From: Desulfolinea sp050305405
Lineage (GTDB): Bacteria > Chloroflexota > Anaerolineae > Anaerolineales > Villigracilaceae
Reading direction: 5' to 3'
Length of the DNA stretch: 64,000 nucleotides
Assembly (NCBI GenBank): GCA_050305405.1
Contig: JBNLFG010000002.1
Coordinates: 186,001-250,000, forward strand
Both the position numbers and the translations under genes were made by a program. The notes under the pieces were generated by a model. It saw nothing but the letters and a program-made list of their open reading frames with translations. It was not told the origin of the DNA and ran no database searches. This document shows, piece after piece, positions 40,590 through 50,100 of the stretch. The number at the start of each line of letters is the position of its first letter. Positions within the stretch are counted from its first letter, which is position 1.

Positions 40590-43382
40590 TTATTTCTTCT
40601 TCTGGCTAAAGGGGACGTAGACGGTTGCGGATGCAGTGGTGCTGTTGCCGCAGGCGTCGGTTACTTTGTAGGTGACGGTGTAGGTGCGTCCTTCTTTTAC
40701 TGTTGCGTCGCGTTCAGCACGCAGTTGGAAGGTGTAGTCATCTACGATCACGATGTCGTCGGGGAAGTCGCCGTCGCCGAGACCTTCGTCAGCTTCGCTG
40801 GAGGTAACGGAAACCAACTCGATGGCGGGCGCCACGTCAAAGTTATCGGTAGCAAGTACCGTGGCAGTGACGTCCACGTATTTGTGATTGGCGGGCCACA
40901 GGCTGTCGACAGAGAGCGTGACATCCAGTTCAGGGGCAATCTCGTCGCAGATATCCATCCCGATCACGACTGGGTCATGGTCGGAGGAGCGGTAGGCATC
41001 CGGTGCGTAGAGCGCATCCTGCGCCGGTTTCTTGTAGCTCATGTCATAGTCGATCAGGCTGGCTTCGTCGGCATTGATATGCCAGATGGTGACGCCAGTC
41101 AGTTCTTCTGCGAGGTCGCTATTGGCGAGGGCATGGTCGAGGTAGCCCAACTGCCCGTCGAAGACGTAGGAGTAGGCGTTCTCGCCGATGTACTGGTAGA
41201 CCATATCGCTATAGCCGCCCGCGATGAGCGCGTCGATGGGGTCTTCTTTATCGTAGGAGTTCAAGTCGCCGATGATCAGGAAGTCGCCGTCGCCGCTCTG
41301 GGTCGGGTCGGTTGCCAACCAGTCAACAAGTGCATTGGCGGCTTCGGTGCGGGTGATGTTGCAGTTGCCTGCGCCATCGCCCAGATCGGGATCGCCAAGG
41401 TCGTCACAGGCTGAGCCTTTCGACTTGAGATGGTTGACCACAACGGTGAAAACGCCGCCTGTGGTGTTGTCCATGAAGGTTTGTGCGAGGGCAGGGCGGT
41501 TCTTGGTATCAATGAAGCGGCTGTCGACTGATGAGTCGAGCACAGCGTAATCACCGACCAATGAAGCCGTAGCAGTCTTGTAGATGAAAGCAACCTTGAT
41601 CTCGTCGGTGCCGATTACGCCCGTATCTACGAAGGCGTAGGTGCCTGCGCCGACAGCGTCGTTCAGTCCGTCGACCAGGTTCTGGATCGCATCGGTATTG
41701 TTCTCGATCTCGATCAGGCCAACGACATCAGCATCCATTGCAGAGAGCGCAGCAATGATCTTGGCGCGCTGACGTTCAAATTCTTCAGCAGTATCTGCGC
41801 CACGGCTGCCCAATGTGGTGAAGTAGTTCAGCACGTTGAAGCTGGCAACTTTCAGGCTGCCGCCGACATTATCAGGCTGTGCGGTACGCGGGTTGGCTTC
41901 AACATGTTCTGCGCTGACAGGTTGCAGTTTATATTCGCCATAGTTGTAATCGACGATACCCGTCATATTGTTCAGGATGTCGCCGCCGCGGAAGAGATTG
42001 GTCATATCGAAGATATTGCCATCGGGGTGGATTGCCGGATCAGGATTTTGCGCACCGTTCCCATCGTCCAGCTTGATACGGAGCGAAAGGTTGGATGCCA
42101 GAAGATCGGCAGCTTCCACCGAACCGGGGTCGAAAGTGGCAGTCGGCTGGAATTGGCGTTCGGTGCTCAAAACGATCTCACCATAGCGCGCGAAGTTGTA
42201 ATATTCAGAGATGTAGAGTGAATCGCTGAACGTGACCAACATGCCTTCGTAAGGTTCAAGGTCGCTGACGGGGAGGGAGATCGGTGTGGCTGCAACGCTA
42301 TTGCCCGTCGAGCAGACTTCAAGGTCGCTCACGCCGGTGATCTCAGTTAGGTCGTAATATTCATCCACATAACCCGTCACGTGGACGAGGTCACCCACGT
42401 TTACATCCGGGGTAGATGCGTAAACGAAGACACCGTCAGATGTGGCGGCATCGTCATCACCAGCAGCATCCTGAATGGTGAAGCCGGATTTTCCGTCCTG
42501 GTAGTCGCCAGTTACAACACCTTCGACTTCGACGAGTGTGCCATCAAGCGTGCTGGCTGCGCCGTTACCCTGAATGGTGTAGATGGCAGTGTAGGGCTCT
42601 CCACACTTAGATGCGGGAGGTGGAGGCGGGGGAGGCGTGCCGCCATCGTTGGTGATGTAAATGTTTTGGAAAGCAAAAGCTTCCGATCCGCCGTCAGTGC
42701 TGGCGGTCAGGGTCAGGGCTAGTTCAGAACCGGAGCCAGAGAGGGCGGTTGTGAAGGTTTGCAGTTCATTGGTCAGGATAGTGCCGTCGACCAGCATGGG
42801 GTCGTTCAAGGTGTAGCTGCTGCCACCTGCCATGGTGTAAGTGTAGCTACCAGCTTCGTCAACAGTATTGGCGAATGCGGTTTCAACAGCGCCGCTATCG
42901 AACTGGTATTCCCAGGTGAAGAAGTCAGAAGATTCAAAATCACCCATCGCGCCCATGTCAATGGAGAGGCTCAAGTCGCTTGCGCCGCTAACATCGAAGA
43001 CCCAGGTCGCTGAAACAGGCCCGGATGTATCTCCGTTGACGGTGTCGGTTGCGCCGAAGAATTCGTCCGTGTTGCCTTCGGTGATAATGCCGAGATTGTC
43101 GCCGGTGTAAATCGAAAGGCTGTCATCCAAAACGCTGTAGGGAATCGTGGCCGAAACCGAACGCTGGTATTTCTGGAAGCCATCGCCAGACGATGTGAAT
43201 GCATCGGTTGAGACATTGGTATAGCTCAGCAGGTTTTGACTTGCACTGCCGACCATATCAAAAGCCACAACTGTAGTTGAAAGAGCAGGGCTCGCGCTTG
43301 CCATTCCTGCTGGCAAAGCATTTAAAGCCAAAATGAAGATCAGTGCAAAAGCAAAGACCTTACGGAAAAAAGGTTGACGCAT
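40590..43382 (-). CDS. secreted ExeM/NucH-type extracellular nuclease
   Basis: A 930-residue secreted protein. Signal peptide 1-30 (ends MASA), an N-terminal beta-rich domain (about 31-245), a poly-Pro linker (about 250-256), an OB-fold-like region (about 260-480, LVEVEGVVTGDYQDG), and an endonuclease/exonuclease/phosphatase domain (about 505-805). The catalytic motifs are ASFNVLNYF, LIEIENN, VVNHLKSKG, IIGDLNSYDKEDP and SSDHDPVVIG. A C-terminal Ig-like domain (about 815-925) follows. It should cut extracellular DNA or RNA, giving the cell phosphate or nucleotides, or removing biofilm DNA. AGGAG precedes the ATG. Confidence 0.88.
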   Translation of the reverse strand: MRQPFFRKVFAFALIFILALNALPAGMASASPALSTTVVAFDMVGSASQNLLSYTNVSTDAFTSSGDGFQKYQRSVSATIPYSVLDDSLSIYTGDNLGIITEGNTDEFFGATDTVNGDTSGPVSATWVFDVSGASDLSLSIDMGAMGDFESSDFFTWEYQFDSGAVETAFANTVDEAGSYTYTMAGGSSYTLNDPMLVDGTILTNELQTFTTALSGSGSELALTLTASTDGGSEAFAFQNIYITNDGGTPPPPPPPASKCGEPYTAIYTIQGNGAASTLDGTLVEVEGVVTGDYQDGKSGFTIQDAAGDDDAATSDGVFVYASTPDVNVGDLVHVTGYVDEYYDLTEITGVSDLEVCSTGNSVAATPISLPVSDLEPYEGMLVTFSDSLYISEYYNFARYGEIVLSTERQFQPTATFDPGSVEAADLLASNLSLRIKLDDGNGAQNPDPAIHPDGNIFDMTNLFRGGDILNNMTGIVDYNYGEYKLQPVSAEHVEANPRTAQPDNVGGSLKVASFNVLNYFTTLGSRGADTAEEFERQRAKIIAALSAMDADVVGLIEIENNTDAIQNLVDGLNDAVGAGTYAFVDTGVIGTDEIKVAFIYKTATASLVGDYAVLDSSVDSRFIDTKNRPALAQTFMDNTTGGVFTVVVNHLKSKGSACDDLGDPDLGDGAGNCNITRTEAANALVDWLATDPTQSGDGDFLIIGDLNSYDKEDPIDALIAGGYSDMVYQYIGENAYSYVFDGQLGYLDHALANSDLAEELTGVTIWHINADEASLIDYDMSYKKPAQDALYAPDAYRSSDHDPVVIGMDICDEIAPELDVTLSVDSLWPANHKYVDVTATVLATDNFDVAPAIELVSVTSSEADEGLGDGDFPDDIVIVDDYTFQLRAERDATVKEGRTYTVTYKVTDACGNSTTASATVYVPFSQKKK

Positions 43383-43700
43383 CTATTTTTCTCCTAAAAT
43401 GGTTATGAGTTGTTCTAAACAAGACGCCCGAAGCTAGTATCCCAAAAAAGGCTCCCGCCATTCTCACAGTAAAGTCCTGATTTCCTTGAAAAAAATGCAA
43501 TGGAAATGCGGGAGTAGCTTCCATTGTAGAAGAGACCTTGCGAAAATGCAAGGCGCAGGAAGTACCTTTAAGGGATGTTTAAATAAAGGGTTCTAAGAAA
43601 AAAAATATGCGCCGCATCAGTGCCAATGAAAAAACTATTCAACAAGTATTACCGGAAAGCTTTTTTCGTTTTGGGACAACGCACTCTTTAGGATAGCCAC
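43383..43700. other. 318-base gap, nuclease upstream region
   Basis: There is no gene. It holds two competing hairpins: CAATGGAA / TTCCATTG (43498-43526) and CTCCCGC / GCGGGAG (43452-43458 with 43508-43514). These could be a regulatory leader or a repeat; there is no clear promoter or galK terminator. Confidence 0.4.
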
Positions 43701-44840
43701 CTACATACGGGATGCTGAGGCTCCGGCACTGGCTTTGGAAATATAAAGCTGCGCATCTAACCTGGATTTCAACTTGTATGCCCCCGTAACGGCTTCGGTA
43801 AACGCCCCCACATCTTCCTGTTTAACGAGCGCCACCGCCGCGCCGCCGAAGCCTGCTCCGGTCATGCGCGCCCCATGGCAGTTCGGCTGCGCTTGGGCGA
43901 TCTCAACAATCCAGCTCAGGGCATCGTTGGTGACTTCAAAATCATCACGCAGGCTGGCGTGGCTGGCGTTGAAGAGTTTTCCAACGAGCGCTAAGTCACC
44001 GGCTTGCAAGGCGTCAATCGCATCTAGTACGCGCTGGTTTTCAGTGATGATATGGCGTGCACGCCGAAAGACGACTTCTCGTAGTGTTGGGCGCCTTTCA
44101 TTTAAAAGCGCCATATATGCATCGCGCAGCGCTTTCACGCCGAGCATTTCTGCCGCCTCGTCGCATTCGGCGCGCCGGGTGTTGTATGCCGAATCCACCA
44201 GCCCGCGCCGCGTGGACGTATCCATGATGACGACGGCAATATCAGCAGGGAGGGGGATATGTTTAATTTCAAGGGAGCGAGTATCTAAAAAGAGAGCGTG
44301 CCCCTCACTGGCTGCGGCACTGACCATTTGATCCATGATGCCGGAGTTAACGCCGACCCAGTTCACTTCGGCACGTTGCCCGATCAATGCCATTTGTTTG
44401 GCATCCCATTCGAAATCGGAAGCAATTGCAAAGGCGCGCGTCGCGGCAATTTCCACGGCTGCGGAGGAGGATAATCCCGCCCCAACCGGGACGTTGCCCA
44501 GCATCACGCCATCCCATCCCTTTAAAGGAAAGCCATCTTCTTGCAGGGCATTGGCAACACCTTTGATGTATTCGATCCAACCTTTGCCTTTTCCGAGTGC
44601 TTCAAGTGAGAAGGTGACCTTTTCGTTGAAGTTCTCGGCGTAGATGCAAACTTTCTTGTCATTGCGTGGGCGCATAGCGATCCAAACAGCATGGTCGATT
44701 GCCATTGGCAGGACGAATCCATCGTTGTAATCGGTGTGTTCGCCAAGCAGGTTAACGCGTCCGGGTGCGCGCACAAGGTGGGTGGGCGGGGCCTGAAATC
44801 GGTCGAAAAAGAGCTTTTGTAGGGGAGGTTGAGTCTGCAT
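43701..44840 (-). CDS. galK: galactokinase
   Basis: A 379-residue GHMP kinase that phosphorylates galactose to galactose-1-phosphate (Leloir pathway). Signature motifs: VRAPGRVNLLGEHTDYNDGFVLP (galactokinase signature), VPVGAGLSSSAAVE (ATP loop), and GARMTGAGFGG. Length is normal for the family. No galT or galE is in the window. It is divergent from mraZ, sharing the 166-base region that holds the mraZ promoter. AAGG lies about six bases before its ATG. Confidence 0.95.
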   Translation of the reverse strand: MQTQPPLQKLFFDRFQAPPTHLVRAPGRVNLLGEHTDYNDGFVLPMAIDHAVWIAMRPRNDKKVCIYAENFNEKVTFSLEALGKGKGWIEYIKGVANALQEDGFPLKGWDGVMLGNVPVGAGLSSSAAVEIAATRAFAIASDFEWDAKQMALIGQRAEVNWVGVNSGIMDQMVSAAASEGHALFLDTRSLEIKHIPLPADIAVVIMDTSTRRGLVDSAYNTRRAECDEAAEMLGVKALRDAYMALLNERRPTLREVVFRRARHIITENQRVLDAIDALQAGDLALVGKLFNASHASLRDDFEVTNDALSWIVEIAQAQPNCHGARMTGAGFGGAAVALVKQEDVGAFTEAVTGAYKLKSRLDAQLYISKASAGASASRM

Positions 44841-44886
44841 AGTACCTTAGAGGCAATCAAAATATAGCCTAAACGGGCTTAAATGC

Positions 44887-44915
44887 TTGCTATTTGGGTG
44901 TGAATAATGTAGAAT
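44887..44915 (+). promoter_or_regulatory. putative promoter of the dcw cluster
   Basis: TTGCTA and TAGAAT are separated by 17 bases, about 90 bases before the mraZ ATG. The -10 box is immediately followed by the three GTGG repeats. Confidence 0.55.
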
Positions 44916-44939
44916 GTGGAGGATTGTGGTAGAAAGTGG
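44916..44939 (+). promoter_or_regulatory. MraZ-box operator: three GTGG repeats in 10-bp phase
   Basis: GTGG occurs at 44916, 44926 and 44936, exactly 10 bases apart, directly downstream of the -10 box. MraZ is known to bind tandem GTGG/TGGG-type repeats with one-turn spacing and repress its own operon. Confidence 0.7.
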
Positions 44940-45006
44940 AGGGTTTTGACTCTCCTGAAAGCGCCGGGAAATCCGGCGTTTACTGGTTAATAAGGACTTA
45001 GAACAA

Positions 45007-45447
45007 ATGTTCCTGGGCACGTACCAACACTCACTCGACACAAAAGGACGCATTATCGTCCCGGCTCGCTTTCGCGATGACCTCGCTGAAGGTGGCTATG
45101 TTACGCGTGGGCTGGATCGCTGTCTTATGGTGATGACGAACGAATATTTTGAAGCCGTTTACCAGCGCATTAATGCAATGAACCTGGCAGATGCTGCCAC
45201 GCGTGCTCTTCGCCGTCTTCTTTTTGCCAATGCTTATTTTATCACTCCTGATAAAGTTGGGCGCATCAATCTTCCACAGGATTTGCGTGAGTTTTCCATG
45301 ATCGAGAGCGACACCTTTGTAGTGGGACAAGGGGAGTACTTCGAGATATGGACACCGACACTCTGGCAAACAGAGCAAGAAAGCCTTGCAGACGTTGAAG
45401 CTAACGGAGAACGTTTTACCGCTCTTGACCTTTCATCGAAAGAATAA
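45007..45447 (+). CDS. mraZ: MraZ transcriptional regulator of the dcw cluster
   Basis: A 146-residue ring-forming DNA-binding protein built of two AbrB-like halves. The repeated D-x-x-x-R motifs are DTKGR (in YQHSLDTKGRIIVPARFR) and DKVGR (in ITPDKVGRINLPQDLR). It binds repeats upstream of its own gene, matching the three GTGG boxes found here. It begins the wall and division cluster, and the rsmH start follows its stop by one base. Confidence 0.95.
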   Translation: MFLGTYQHSLDTKGRIIVPARFRDDLAEGGYVTRGLDRCLMVMTNEYFEAVYQRINAMNLADAATRALRRLLFANAYFITPDKVGRINLPQDLREFSMIESDTFVVGQGEYFEIWTPTLWQTEQESLADVEANGERFTALDLSSKE

Positions 45448-45448
45448 G

Positions 45449-46375
45449 ATGGTCTCAGCGGCGCACGACCCTGTACTTTACAATGAAATCCTTCAAGCAT
45501 TGGAGCCGAAAGATCAGGGCTTTTATGTAGATGGTACGCTCGGCGCAGGTGGACATGCCTTCGGTATTTTAGAAGCCTGCGCTCCCACAGGGCAATTGCT
45601 GGGTCTCGATGTAGATCCGCAGGCACTGGCGCTTGCTCGTGAGACCTTGGCTCCTCACGAGCAGCGCAGCACCCTGTTGCAGCGTTCCTACACCACGCTT
45701 GAAGCAACACTAAAAGAAATCAATTGGTCTTTGGTCAATGGCATCGTTCTTGATCTGGGCGCCTCATCCATGCAATTTGATACTCCCGAACGTGGATTTT
45801 CCTTTCGGGATGACGCCCCTCTCGACATGCGTTTTGATCCCACGCGGGCACAAAACGCAGCCGACATCGTCAACACCTACAGCGAAGCAGAACTGGCAGA
45901 AATAATCTTCCGCTACGGTGAAGAACGTGCCTCTCGGCAAATAGCCAAAGCCATTGTAAGGGAGCGACCGATCCGCACGACGGGTCAACTTGCTTCCGTT
46001 ATAAAAAGTGTAATGCCTCGTAAAAAAGGGATGCGCGTACACCCCGCAACCCGCACCTTTCAAGCCTTACGCATTGCCGTCAACAACGAACTGGGCGCTA
46101 TAGAAAGTGTTTTGCCCCAAGCAATGCGTGTTCTCGCTCCCGGCGGGAGGCTGGCGATCATCTCCTTCCACTCCTTGGAAGATCGTCTGGTGAAGCAATA
46201 TTTTCGTCAGGAAAGCCGAGATTGTCTCTGCCCACCGAAGCAGCCCATCTGCACTTGTGGACACAAAGCCACCATCAAAGAGATTAATCGTAAGCCCATC
46301 TTTCCCGGCGACGAGGAAACAGCACGAAATCCGCGAGCGCGCAGCGCCCGCCTAAGAATTGCCGAAAAACTTTAA
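45449..46375 (+). CDS. rsmH: 16S rRNA (cytosine1402-N4)-methyltransferase
   Basis: A 308-residue SAM-dependent methyltransferase. The SAM loop is DGTLGAGGHAFGIL, with HDPVLYNEIL at the N-terminus, NGIVLDLGASSMQFD, FRDDAPLDMRFD and the late SFHSLEDRLVKQYF. It modifies C1402 in the ribosomal decoding centre. The ATG at 45449 gives the family's usual beginning; an in-frame ATG at 45386 would overlap mraZ by 62 bases. Confidence 0.95.
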   Translation: MVSAAHDPVLYNEILQALEPKDQGFYVDGTLGAGGHAFGILEACAPTGQLLGLDVDPQALALARETLAPHEQRSTLLQRSYTTLEATLKEINWSLVNGIVLDLGASSMQFDTPERGFSFRDDAPLDMRFDPTRAQNAADIVNTYSEAELAEIIFRYGEERASRQIAKAIVRERPIRTTGQLASVIKSVMPRKKGMRVHPATRTFQALRIAVNNELGAIESVLPQAMRVLAPGGRLAIISFHSLEDRLVKQYFRQESRDCLCPPKQPICTCGHKATIKEINRKPIFPGDEETARNPRARSARLRIAEKL

Positions 46376-46388
46376 TTCCAAAAAACAC

Positions 46389-46452
46389 AGGAGTCAGAAA
46401 TCTCCAGGTTTTAACCTTAATCAAAGTCAACGTCTGGAGACGTTGGACTCCT
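46389..46452. repeat. two-level palindromic repeat between rsmH and ftsL
   Basis: AGGAGTC pairs with GACTCCT and, five bases further in on each side, TCTCCAG pairs with CTGGAGA. It is a symmetric, noncoding REP-like element that fills the gap within an otherwise tight operon. Confidence 0.7.
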
Positions 46453-46464
46453 CATTAATAAAAA

Positions 46465-46914
46465 ATGACAAACTTCAGTCGTCGTATCCGCCAAGCCCCT
46501 TGGAGAACCCGCCGTCAAATGGTCGGGGCTGTTTTGCTTGCCATCGTCGGGGTCAGTATGGTGATCGCTCTCTACCTCGATGTGGCAACCCGCACGACGC
46601 TGATGGGGCGAGAGATTCAGACCCTGGAGTGGAAAACCGGTCAGATCGAGGCTGAGAACGCTAACCTTAAAACAGAGTTGGCGCACTTGCTTTCTTTCCA
46701 TCAGATCGAAGCACGCGGTTCTGCTTTAGGATTTCGCCGTGCTTCCGCTGCTGAAATACATTATCTGGTTGTTCCGGGTTATGAAGGGCGTGGGGCGGTA
46801 AATCTGGTTACTGATGCTTCAGATGATTACCAAGACAGCCTTCTGACAGATGCTTATACACAGTCCCTATTCGACTGGTTCGGCGATCAAATTCAGGGAG
46901 GGCTTTCACGATGA
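46465..46914 (+). CDS. ftsL: FtsL-like divisome protein
   Basis: A 149-residue single-pass protein in the ftsL position between rsmH and ftsI. A basic N-terminal tail is followed by a membrane helix (about 21-38, AVLLAIVGVSMVIALYLDVA) and a coiled coil (LEWKTGQIEAENANLKTELAHLL), then a FtsL/DivIC-like short motif region. The C-terminal 60 residues (VTDASDDYQDSLLTDAY) are longer than in typical FtsL. The four-base overlap ATGA with ftsI supports a shared role. The assignment rests on position and layout. Confidence 0.75.
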   Translation: MTNFSRRIRQAPWRTRRQMVGAVLLAIVGVSMVIALYLDVATRTTLMGREIQTLEWKTGQIEAENANLKTELAHLLSFHQIEARGSALGFRRASAAEIHYLVVPGYEGRGAVNLVTDASDDYQDSLLTDAYTQSLFDWFGDQIQGGLSR

Positions 46915-48677
46915 GACGAGAATATGCCTGGCGCTCTGTAGTTATCGCGAGCATTTTTGCTTTAATCGGTGTCGCAATTATTGGGCAGATGGTGCGCATT
47001 CAGATTAGCCCTCAAGCCTCCGACTTCCGTGATTTGGTGCAGCGTAATAAAGGCTGGCTCGAGACCGTTTATCCCGCACGTGGTGAGATTTATGATCGCA
47101 ATGGTAGTTTGCTCGCGGGCAATCAAACCGTCTTCGAGATTGGCGTGACCCTTGATGAAGTAGAAAACGCAGAATATGTTGCCGATACACTTTCTGGCAT
47201 CTTGAGTGTGAGTTCAGCAAAGCTTCTCGACAAGATCACGAATGTTAGTGAGGAGCAAGTTTACGTCATGCTGATCGATTTTGTTTCATCTGAAGATGTG
47301 GATGAAATCAAACGCATTCAAGCTGAGATCGAAGAAATGTATACCGGAAAATATGTTGAAGGACAGGAGAGTCTCTCCGGGCTTCATTTCCGAGAGCATT
47401 TATCTCGTAGTTATCCGGAAAAAACAATTGCAGCGAACGTGATCGGTTTTGTGAATCAAGCCGAACGCGGTTACTTTGGCGTCGAAGAAAAATACAACGA
47501 TCTCCTTGCTGGGAACCCCGTTCAAGTTTGGATTCCCGCTGACCCGAATCGTGTCGAAGAAGTACCTCAGGTTCCCGATGGAACGACCCTGATTCTGACT
47601 CTTGACCGTGAACTTCAAGCAAACACCGAGAATATTCTCGATGAAGCACTTGATACCTATGGTGCAGAAGCAGGTGCGATCATTGTTATGGATCCGAGCA
47701 ACGGTGAAATTTTGGCAATGGCATCTGCCCCACGTCTTGATCTGACCGAATATTCAGACTACGAAATCATGTTTGATAGCGCCAGCGAATACAACCGCGC
47801 CATCAACATGCCTTATGAGCCAGGCTCGGTCTTCAAGGTGCTGACAATGGCCGCCGCTTTGGATAACGGCACAGTCACACCAGATACTGCTTACACGGAT
47901 ACCGGTGTTTATGAGATCGGTGGGGCAACCATCCGTAACTGGGATAACCAGGCTTGGGGCGTGCAGGATATGACTGGCTGCTTGCAGCACTCGCTCAATG
48001 TCTGCTTGGCGCGTATCGCTGTCCAAATGGGGACAGATGATTTTTACGGATACATGACTCGCTTTGGGATCGGACATCCAACCGGGATTGACTTAAGCGG
48101 GGAAGCCGGTGGCAGGCTCCGGGTCCCGGGCGATTCGGATTGGTATTCTGTTGATCTTGCAACCAATTCTTTTGGTCAAGGCGTGACCGCGACACCCATC
48201 CAACTCATGATGGCTGTTTCAGCAGTTGCAAATGAAGGTGCAATGGTCACCCCGCATCTGCTGTATGGCATGGTGCGCGATAATCAGCAGTACAACTTCC
48301 CTCCGCAGGTGGCTGGACGACCGATTTCGCGCGATACCGCGCTCACGCTGAGTGAGATGTTGGCAAACTCGCTCAATGTGGAAGATTCACTTGCGATGTT
48401 GCCCGGTTATCGTTTGGCAGGCAAAACGGGTACCGCCGAAATTCCGACCGAATACGGCAGCTATTCCAGCGCCCAAACCAATGCATCCTTCATCGGGTGG
48501 GGGCCGGTTGATGATCCGCAATTCATGATTTATGTTTGGCTTGAAAAACCCAGCGCTTCCATCTGGGCATCAGAAACTGCTGGGCCTGTTTTTGCCCAAG
48601 TTGCTGATGTGACCACACAAGTTCTAAATATCCCGCCCGACCTCGTGCGTTTGCAGTACGCAGCCGGACAACAGTAA
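46911..48677 (+). CDS. ftsI: FtsI-type class B penicillin-binding protein (transpeptidase)
   Basis: A 588-residue septal transpeptidase. It has an N-terminal membrane helix, a dimerisation domain (VYPARGEIYDRNGSLLAGN) and a transpeptidase domain. Catalytic motifs are EPGSVFKV (SxxK, near 305), HSLNVC (SxN, near 361) and LAGKTGTAE (KTG, near 505). It cross-links septal peptidoglycan together with FtsW. There is no PASTA domain at the C-terminus. The gene overlaps ftsL by four bases. Confidence 0.93.
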   Translation: MRREYAWRSVVIASIFALIGVAIIGQMVRIQISPQASDFRDLVQRNKGWLETVYPARGEIYDRNGSLLAGNQTVFEIGVTLDEVENAEYVADTLSGILSVSSAKLLDKITNVSEEQVYVMLIDFVSSEDVDEIKRIQAEIEEMYTGKYVEGQESLSGLHFREHLSRSYPEKTIAANVIGFVNQAERGYFGVEEKYNDLLAGNPVQVWIPADPNRVEEVPQVPDGTTLILTLDRELQANTENILDEALDTYGAEAGAIIVMDPSNGEILAMASAPRLDLTEYSDYEIMFDSASEYNRAINMPYEPGSVFKVLTMAAALDNGTVTPDTAYTDTGVYEIGGATIRNWDNQAWGVQDMTGCLQHSLNVCLARIAVQMGTDDFYGYMTRFGIGHPTGIDLSGEAGGRLRVPGDSDWYSVDLATNSFGQGVTATPIQLMMAVSAVANEGAMVTPHLLYGMVRDNQQYNFPPQVAGRPISRDTALTLSEMLANSLNVEDSLAMLPGYRLAGKTGTAEIPTEYGSYSSAQTNASFIGWGPVDDPQFMIYVWLEKPSASIWASETAGPVFAQVADVTTQVLNIPPDLVRLQYAAGQQ

Positions 48678-48687
48678 AGGAAAGCAC

Positions 48688-50100
48688 GTGTTAGCTCTCG
48701 CAGACATCATCGAAGCTCTGACAGGCACGCGCCCCGCAAAGGCGACGCAAGCCATTCCGCACGCCGTGATCGATTCGCGGCAGGTGCAGGCTGGCTCGCT
48801 TTTCATTGCGATCCCCGGCGAAAATGTCGACGGGCACGATTATGTTGGCACGGCTTTCAAAAACGGAGCCGCTTTTGCGCTCATTCAGCATGAAGTTGAA
48901 GGCGATTTCAAAACGCTCGATCTACGTACTGAACTTAAAGATGATGATTTGAATGCGCCGCTCTGCCTGTTGGTGGATAACACCATCAGCGCCTTGCAAG
49001 AGATCGCACGTTTCTGGCGTAACAAACGCGACTTGCGCGTGATCGGCATTACCGGAAGTGTGGGGAAGTCGACGACAAAAGAACTCGTCGCGCAGGCCCT
49101 TGGACAGCGTTACCGTACCCTAAAAAACTACGGCAACCTGAACAACGAGATTGGTCTGCCTTTGACTCTTCTCCACCTAACCGAAGAACACGAACGCGCC
49201 GTCCTCGAAATGGGGTTTTACGTCCCCGGCGAGATTGAGTTCCTCTGCGATATTGCCAAGCCCCAGGTTGGCGTAATTACCAATATTGGCACTGTTCACG
49301 CCGAACGGGCAGGTTCGCAGGAAGCCATTGCACGCGGCAAAGCGGAATTGGTCGAAGCCCTACCGCCTGCCCCAGAAGGCGTCGCTATTTTAAACTATGA
49401 TGATCTCTGGGTGCGTGAAATGGCGAAGAAAACCAAAGCGCGCGTCTTCTTCTATGGTCTGACTTCCGAATCTGATCTGTGGGCAGACCACATCGAAGGG
49501 CTTGGTTTGGACGGCATCCGTTTTCGCTTGCATTACCGTAACGAAAATATCCACGTTCATCTTCCGCTGATCGGACGGCACTCTGTCCATACCGCATTGC
49601 GCGCTACTGCCGTTGCCCTCACTGAAGGCTTGACCTGGCAGGAAATCATCGACGGCCTGCGTGATGGACGCGCGCAGCTTCGTCTCGTGGCTGCGCGCAG
49701 TAAATGCGGTGCACTGATTTTGGATGATACCTATAACGCTTCACCTGCATCGACGCTGGCAGCGCTTACGCTCTTGCAAGAATTGGAAGGACGTAAGATC
49801 GCGGCGCTCGGCGATATGCTTGAGTTAGGCAAATACGAAGAGCAAGGTCATGAAATGGTCGGCTTGCGTGCCGCCAGCATCGCGGATGTTTTACTTACGC
49901 TCGGCGAACGTGCGCATATCATTGCGCGTGCTGCACGCCAGGCCGGGATGAGCCCCAAAAGCATTATTGAGTTTGATGACACCGATGACGTTATCGCCTG
50001 GCTGGATCAGAATTTAACAAAAAATGACAGCCTATTGCTCAAAGGATCACGCGGCCTGCGTATGGATCGTATTGTCGCTGCACTGGAGGTCGAACGATGA
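48688..50100 (+). CDS. murF: UDP-MurNAc-tripeptide D-alanyl-D-alanine ligase
   Basis: A 470-residue Mur ligase adding D-Ala-D-Ala to UDP-MurNAc-tripeptide. The ATP loop is GITGSVGKSTTKELV, with later NYGNLNNEIGLPLTLL (typical of MurF), VLEMGFYVPGEI and DDTYNASPASTLAAL. It starts at GTG 48688, ten bases after the ftsI stop, with an AAAGG site upstream. The murE gene usually found between ftsI and murF is missing here. Confidence 0.93.
   Translation: MLALADIIEALTGTRPAKATQAIPHAVIDSRQVQAGSLFIAIPGENVDGHDYVGTAFKNGAAFALIQHEVEGDFKTLDLRTELKDDDLNAPLCLLVDNTISALQEIARFWRNKRDLRVIGITGSVGKSTTKELVAQALGQRYRTLKNYGNLNNEIGLPLTLLHLTEEHERAVLEMGFYVPGEIEFLCDIAKPQVGVITNIGTVHAERAGSQEAIARGKAELVEALPPAPEGVAILNYDDLWVREMAKKTKARVFFYGLTSESDLWADHIEGLGLDGIRFRLHYRNENIHVHLPLIGRHSVHTALRATAVALTEGLTWQEIIDGLRDGRAQLRLVAARSKCGALILDDTYNASPASTLAALTLLQELEGRKIAALGDMLELGKYEEQGHEMVGLRAASIADVLLTLGERAHIIARAARQAGMSPKSIIEFDDTDDVIAWLDQNLTKNDSLLLKGSRGLRMDRIVAALEVER

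Noticed and set aside
40725..41414. Plus-strand frame of 229 codons inside the nuclease gene
   Set aside because: It is opposite the nuclease catalytic domain, whose motifs are intact on the minus strand.
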